Shown here piece after piece: positions 61,461 to 64,000 of a DNA stretch of 64,000 bases. This stretch comes from Photobacterium gaetbulicola Gung47. Its GTDB lineage: Bacteria > Pseudomonadota > Gammaproteobacteria > Enterobacterales > Vibrionaceae. The notes below the pieces were generated by a model, which worked only from the letters and a program-made list of their open reading frames with translations, was not told the DNA's origin and searched no databases. The number at the start of each line of letters is the position of its first letter. Within the stretch, counting starts at the first letter, position 1. A program made the translations under genes and the position numbers. The DNA lies in contig CP005974.1 in the NCBI GenBank assembly GCA_000940995.1, forward strand, positions 1,240,001-1,304,000, given 5' to 3'.

Positions 61461-62265
61461 ATGGCTTTTTCATCGAAGAATGAGGCCAGTGTTCGGGCAT
61501 GACAAACCATACTTTGTCATCGGGAGCGATGGCCATCGTCGGGTTGCTGACCGTCGTGAGGGCTGGCTCTTCGGCAATTTGTCGATAGCGGGGTGGGGCA
61601 ATCCACTCGGGCTTGGCGATAGACCTCAAGTTGAGCCTAGCGACTTGCTCTGAATAGCACCACAAGCCTTGGGCGGCCTCTTGAGCAAGTTGGATACCCG
61701 AACCGGAATAATCGCTAAAGGCGGGATAAAATAATCGCCCCTGCATAATAAGCCGCCGCTGACTTATCGGGCCAAATTGTGCTTGGTACTGGTCAATAAA
61801 GGCCGGATGATCAGACAGCATCAGCTGGTGGGTTAACATCTTGTTGGCTTTTGTATCCAGATCGTCACGGGCATTGGGACCAGGCCACCTTAGCTCAAAC
61901 GCCAGGTAAAACTTGATCGCTACTTCCCAGTGTTCTACTTCCCCCGTACGCAAGTCTTTAACCAGGAAATCGACCGCGCCGAGCGTACGTTTGTCGACAC
62001 TGAGCTGGATTTCTTCGGCAAGTAGCTCATAGCACGGATGGTGCACGATCAGTTGCTGCCATAGCCATTGATAAAAAAAGCCTAAACGGCGCCCACCTTG
62101 GTACTCGATGCCTTTTGGGGGAATGGCGTTACTGGCAAATTCATTCAGCCAGCGCTGGTTAGCAATGAACGGGTGGCCATTTAACAGAGGTGGGAGGGCA
62201 AGTATAGCGTTGAAGCTGTTATTAGCATGTTCACTAGGCGTAGTTTTATTGTAATGAATAGACAT
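61459..62265 (-). CDS. DUF1853 family protein
   Basis: A 268-residue cytoplasmic protein of the DUF1853 family. Recognisable stretches: GRRLGFFYQWLWQQLIVHHP, a nuclease-like core LGAVDFLVKD...EHWEVAIKFYL, and WPGPNARDDLDTKANKMLTHQ. The D-x-E-x-K-like arrangement (VDFLVKD, VEHWEVAIKF) hints at a PD-(D/E)xK nuclease fold, but activity is not established. Single gene, converging with pgm. Confidence 0.8.
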   Translation of the reverse strand: MSIHYNKTTPSEHANNSFNAILALPPLLNGHPFIANQRWLNEFASNAIPPKGIEYQGGRRLGFFYQWLWQQLIVHHPCYELLAEEIQLSVDKRTLGAVDFLVKDLRTGEVEHWEVAIKFYLAFELRWPGPNARDDLDTKANKMLTHQLMLSDHPAFIDQYQAQFGPISQRRLIMQGRLFYPAFSDYSGSGIQLAQEAAQGLWCYSEQVARLNLRSIAKPEWIAPPRYRQIAEEPALTTVSNPTMAIAPDDKVWFVMPEHWPHSSMKKP

Positions 62266-62398
62266 TTCGCTATAAGACCTTTCTTTTTATAATGATATTG
62301 ACTATTAAACAGCCTTTTTTAGAGTGTTGACTCTAGGTTATTTCAATAGATTAGAACAATAAGACCAGTCTGTTGTTTTGCTTGGCCAAGGAGGCGTT

Positions 62399-62605
62399 AT
62401 GTACACTCGCTACTCTCCATTGCGTATCTTCGTTCGCCGTGCGTTTGTTGTCACCGTTGGTATCGTGACCTTTCCCGTCATGATGTTCACCGCAATGGAA
62501 ACACGCTCGCGGCTGTATAGCTATTTGCATCGGGTCTGGCTGAAAACCAGCACCAAACCGGTTTGGCTAATCCAGACGGAGCGAGCGGCCCAGCACCTCT
62601 ATTAG
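62399..62605 (+). CDS. ybfA: YbfA-like small membrane protein (DUF2517)
   Basis: A 68-residue protein with one membrane helix (RAFVVTVGIVTFPVMMFTAM). The C-terminal YSYLHRVWLKTSTKPVWLIQ is very like E. coli YbfA (also 68 residues). Function unknown, though ybfA is controlled by PhoP or stress in some enterics. AAGGAGGCGTT before ATG sets the start seven codons inside the open frame. Confidence 0.85.
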   Translation: MYTRYSPLRIFVRRAFVVTVGIVTFPVMMFTAMETRSRLYSYLHRVWLKTSTKPVWLIQTERAAQHLY

Positions 62606-62640
62606 GCGTCTCTTCTATTACCTTAATGACCTTACTCGAT

Positions 62641-62667
62641 AAAGCTGCCGTTCGGCAGCTTTTTTTG
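62641..62667 (+). terminator. Terminator of ybfA
   Basis: AAAGCTGCC-GTTC-GGCAGCTTT with six or seven T after the stem. The group II intron begins four bases later. Confidence 0.93.
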
Positions 62668-62670
62668 TTG

Positions 62671-64000
62671 GTGCGCCGAGCATGGCGTTGTTCTAGGAGG
62701 TGAAAGTCCTCTACGGGCTCAGTCGAGCGAGAACCGTTAGCCTATGCAAGGGTGTCCACCGTGAGGTGGGATCTGAAGGAAGCAAACGGCAAAACTTGGT
62801 TGTGACGAACAGAAATCTGATAGTAGGCCAGTACAACTTGGGTAACCTAGCCATATATAGAATAGCCCAATGCCTCGACGGGAAGTGTGTACGGGTAAAT
62901 CAGGCACAACCAAGTGAAAGAACAACGTCTTACCTCGGGAGATCTTATTAGCTGTCTCGGACGAGACTAGTGCAGCAGTGATGCTGCGTGACGGTTAATA
63001 AGAAGTCAGCAGAAGGCATAGTACCTTGGGGAAGTACAACCCAAGGGAAGGCCGGAACTGAATATATCAAGAAGCAGTCACTAGACACTCAATCATGTGG
63101 AGTCATAGCAAGATGAACAATATCTCTACGTACCAATGGGCAACACCGCAAGTGACGCTCATGGCTACGAAGAATGACAAGCATGTTTGGCGTAGACAGG
63201 AGGACGAGTCTTGGTGACCTCAACTCAGTTGATGGAGCAGATCTGTTCATCAACGAATCTGAACCAAGCCCTGAGAAGAGTAAAGAAGAACAAGGGATGT
63301 GCTGGGGTTGATAAACTCGACATAGCAGCCACTATCTCGGTGCTTCGGCAGTCTTCCAATGGGCAAGCGCTCCGCCAGAGCCTTCTGGACGGTAGCTATC
63401 AACCCCAACCCGTCTTGGGTGTAGAAATCCCTAAACCTAGTGGGGGAGTGAGGCAGCTAGGTATCCCAACGGTACTTGGATTAGGGATTTGTCCCAAACA
63501 GGCCATCACATCAGTCCTGACAGATATCTACGAACCTAAGTTCTCCAACAGCAGTTACGGGTTCAGGCCCAACCGTAGTGCCCACCATGCTCTGGCGGCA
63601 GCAAGCCACTACATCAGGGAGGGGCGGGGTTATGTAGTCGATGTTGACCTAGCGAAATACTTCGATACCGTGAACCACGATAGGCTGATGCACAGGCTAT
63701 CGAAAGATATCACAGATAAACGGGTACTGAAGCTGATCAGGTCATACCTACAGGCAGGCATAATGCGAAACGGGTTAGTCGAGCAGAGGCAACGAGGGAC
63801 ACCACAGGGTGGCCCATTATCTCCGCTGCTATCAAATATCGTATTAGATGAGTTGGATAAAGAGCTTGAACGAAGAGGGCATAAGTTCTGCCGATATGCA
63901 GACGACTGCCAAATCTACGTACACAGTGAGGAAGCCGCAAATCGAGTAAAAGCCTCGATAACGGAGTTCTTGGAGCAGAAACTGAAACTCACGGTCAACC
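62671..64000 (+). mobile_element. Group II intron, 5' part
   Basis: The element begins GTGCGCC, the usual group II 5' end, followed by GGAGGTGAAAGTCCTC, a segment typical of domain I. About 540 bases of structured RNA lead to a reverse-transcriptase ORF at 63214. The intron sits right after a rho-independent terminator, a preference known for class C introns. The class cannot be set, and the 3' end (domains V and VI) lies beyond the window. Confidence 0.85.
63214..64000 (+). CDS. ltrA: Group II intron reverse transcriptase/maturase, N-terminal part
   Basis: 262 codons are visible before the window ends. RT motifs in order: IPKPSGGVRQLGIPTV, YGFRPNRSAHHAL, YVVDVDLAKYFDTVNHDRL, RGTPQGGPLSPLLSNI and the catalytic YADD (CRYADDCQIYV). 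The X/maturase and endonuclease regions are not in view. Between GIPTV and QAI the usual LDRxxQ is replaced by LGLGICPK, which removes conserved Asp and Arg; net insertion is 6 bases, so the frame stays open. I use GTG with AGGAGG upstream as start; a downstream ATG (63232) is possible. Confidence 0.85.
   Translation, partial: MTSTQLMEQICSSTNLNQALRRVKKNKGCAGVDKLDIAATISVLRQSSNGQALRQSLLDGSYQPQPVLGVEIPKPSGGVRQLGIPTVLGLGICPKQAITSVLTDIYEPKFSNSSYGFRPNRSAHHALAAASHYIREGRGYVVDVDLAKYFDTVNHDRLMHRLSKDITDKRVLKLIRSYLQAGIMRNGLVEQRQRGTPQGGPLSPLLSNIVLDELDKELERRGHKFCRYADDCQIYVHSEEAANRVKASITEFLEQKLKLTVN

Overview
The window reads as a chromosomal segment from a member of the Vibrionaceae, most likely Photobacterium or a close relative. 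The evidence is a toxR/toxS pair beside htpG, OmpU-like porins, a nagE/nagBAC/chitobiase block, and gene orders shared with other enteric-type gammaproteobacteria (ybaN-apt-dnaX-ybaB-recR, htpG-adk-hemH-gsk, glnS/fur/fldA/ybfF/seqA/pgm). The assignment rests on gene content and protein resemblance only; no 16S rRNA gene or tRNA was seen.

Region 1 to 8.7 kb: a minus-strand yhf operon (yhfZ-Y-V-U-T, the last gene cut by the window edge), an unknown membrane-anchored protein, a chemotaxis receptor, a GcvR-like ACT protein, an LpxM-type lipid A acyltransferase, and a dmeF-marR metal-efflux pair with a repeat-rich control region. Region 8.9 to 16.7 kb: a copper-resistance operon (His/Cys-rich periplasmic protein, CusC, CusB fused to a CusF domain, CusA, cupredoxin, CueP). 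All of it reads from one promoter with the 19-bp spacer and dyad expected for a CueR/MerR regulator. Region 16.7 to 25.8 kb: a coiled-coil lipoprotein, the run dinG, TSUP permease, priC, HDAC-like gene and rsmS, a porin, a DUF2057 protein and a DksA-like zinc-finger protein.

Region 26.0 to 27.5 kb: an IS110-family (IS1111-like) element has split a tiny membrane-protein gene. From 27.7 to 46 kb the replication and housekeeping block (ybaN, apt, dnaX, ybaB, recR) is followed by an OmpU-like porin, a CsrB-type regulatory RNA with a GacA/UvrY box about 170 bp upstream, toxS-toxR, then htpG, adk, hemH, gsk, a small outer-membrane protein, asnB and a Kef-type antiporter. From 46.2 to 54.2 kb lies a GlcNAc/chitobiose module: nagBAC diverges from nagE, with two NagC-like operators 96 bp apart and a CRP site between them, followed by a GH20 chitobiase. 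From 54.2 to 62.6 kb are glnS, fur, a hotdog-fold protein, fldA, DUF2788, ybfF, seqA, pgm, DUF1853 and ybfA. A group II intron begins right after the ybfA terminator and runs off the window.

The most rewarding observations are the CsrB RNA and its activator box, the conserved programmed frameshift in dnaX, the copper operon with its fusion protein and repeat tail, the IS110 insertion with a possible guide RNA complementary to its own flank, the group II intron with an altered reverse-transcriptase motif, and four simple-repeat arrays, three of them packed around the porin/csrB/toxS region.
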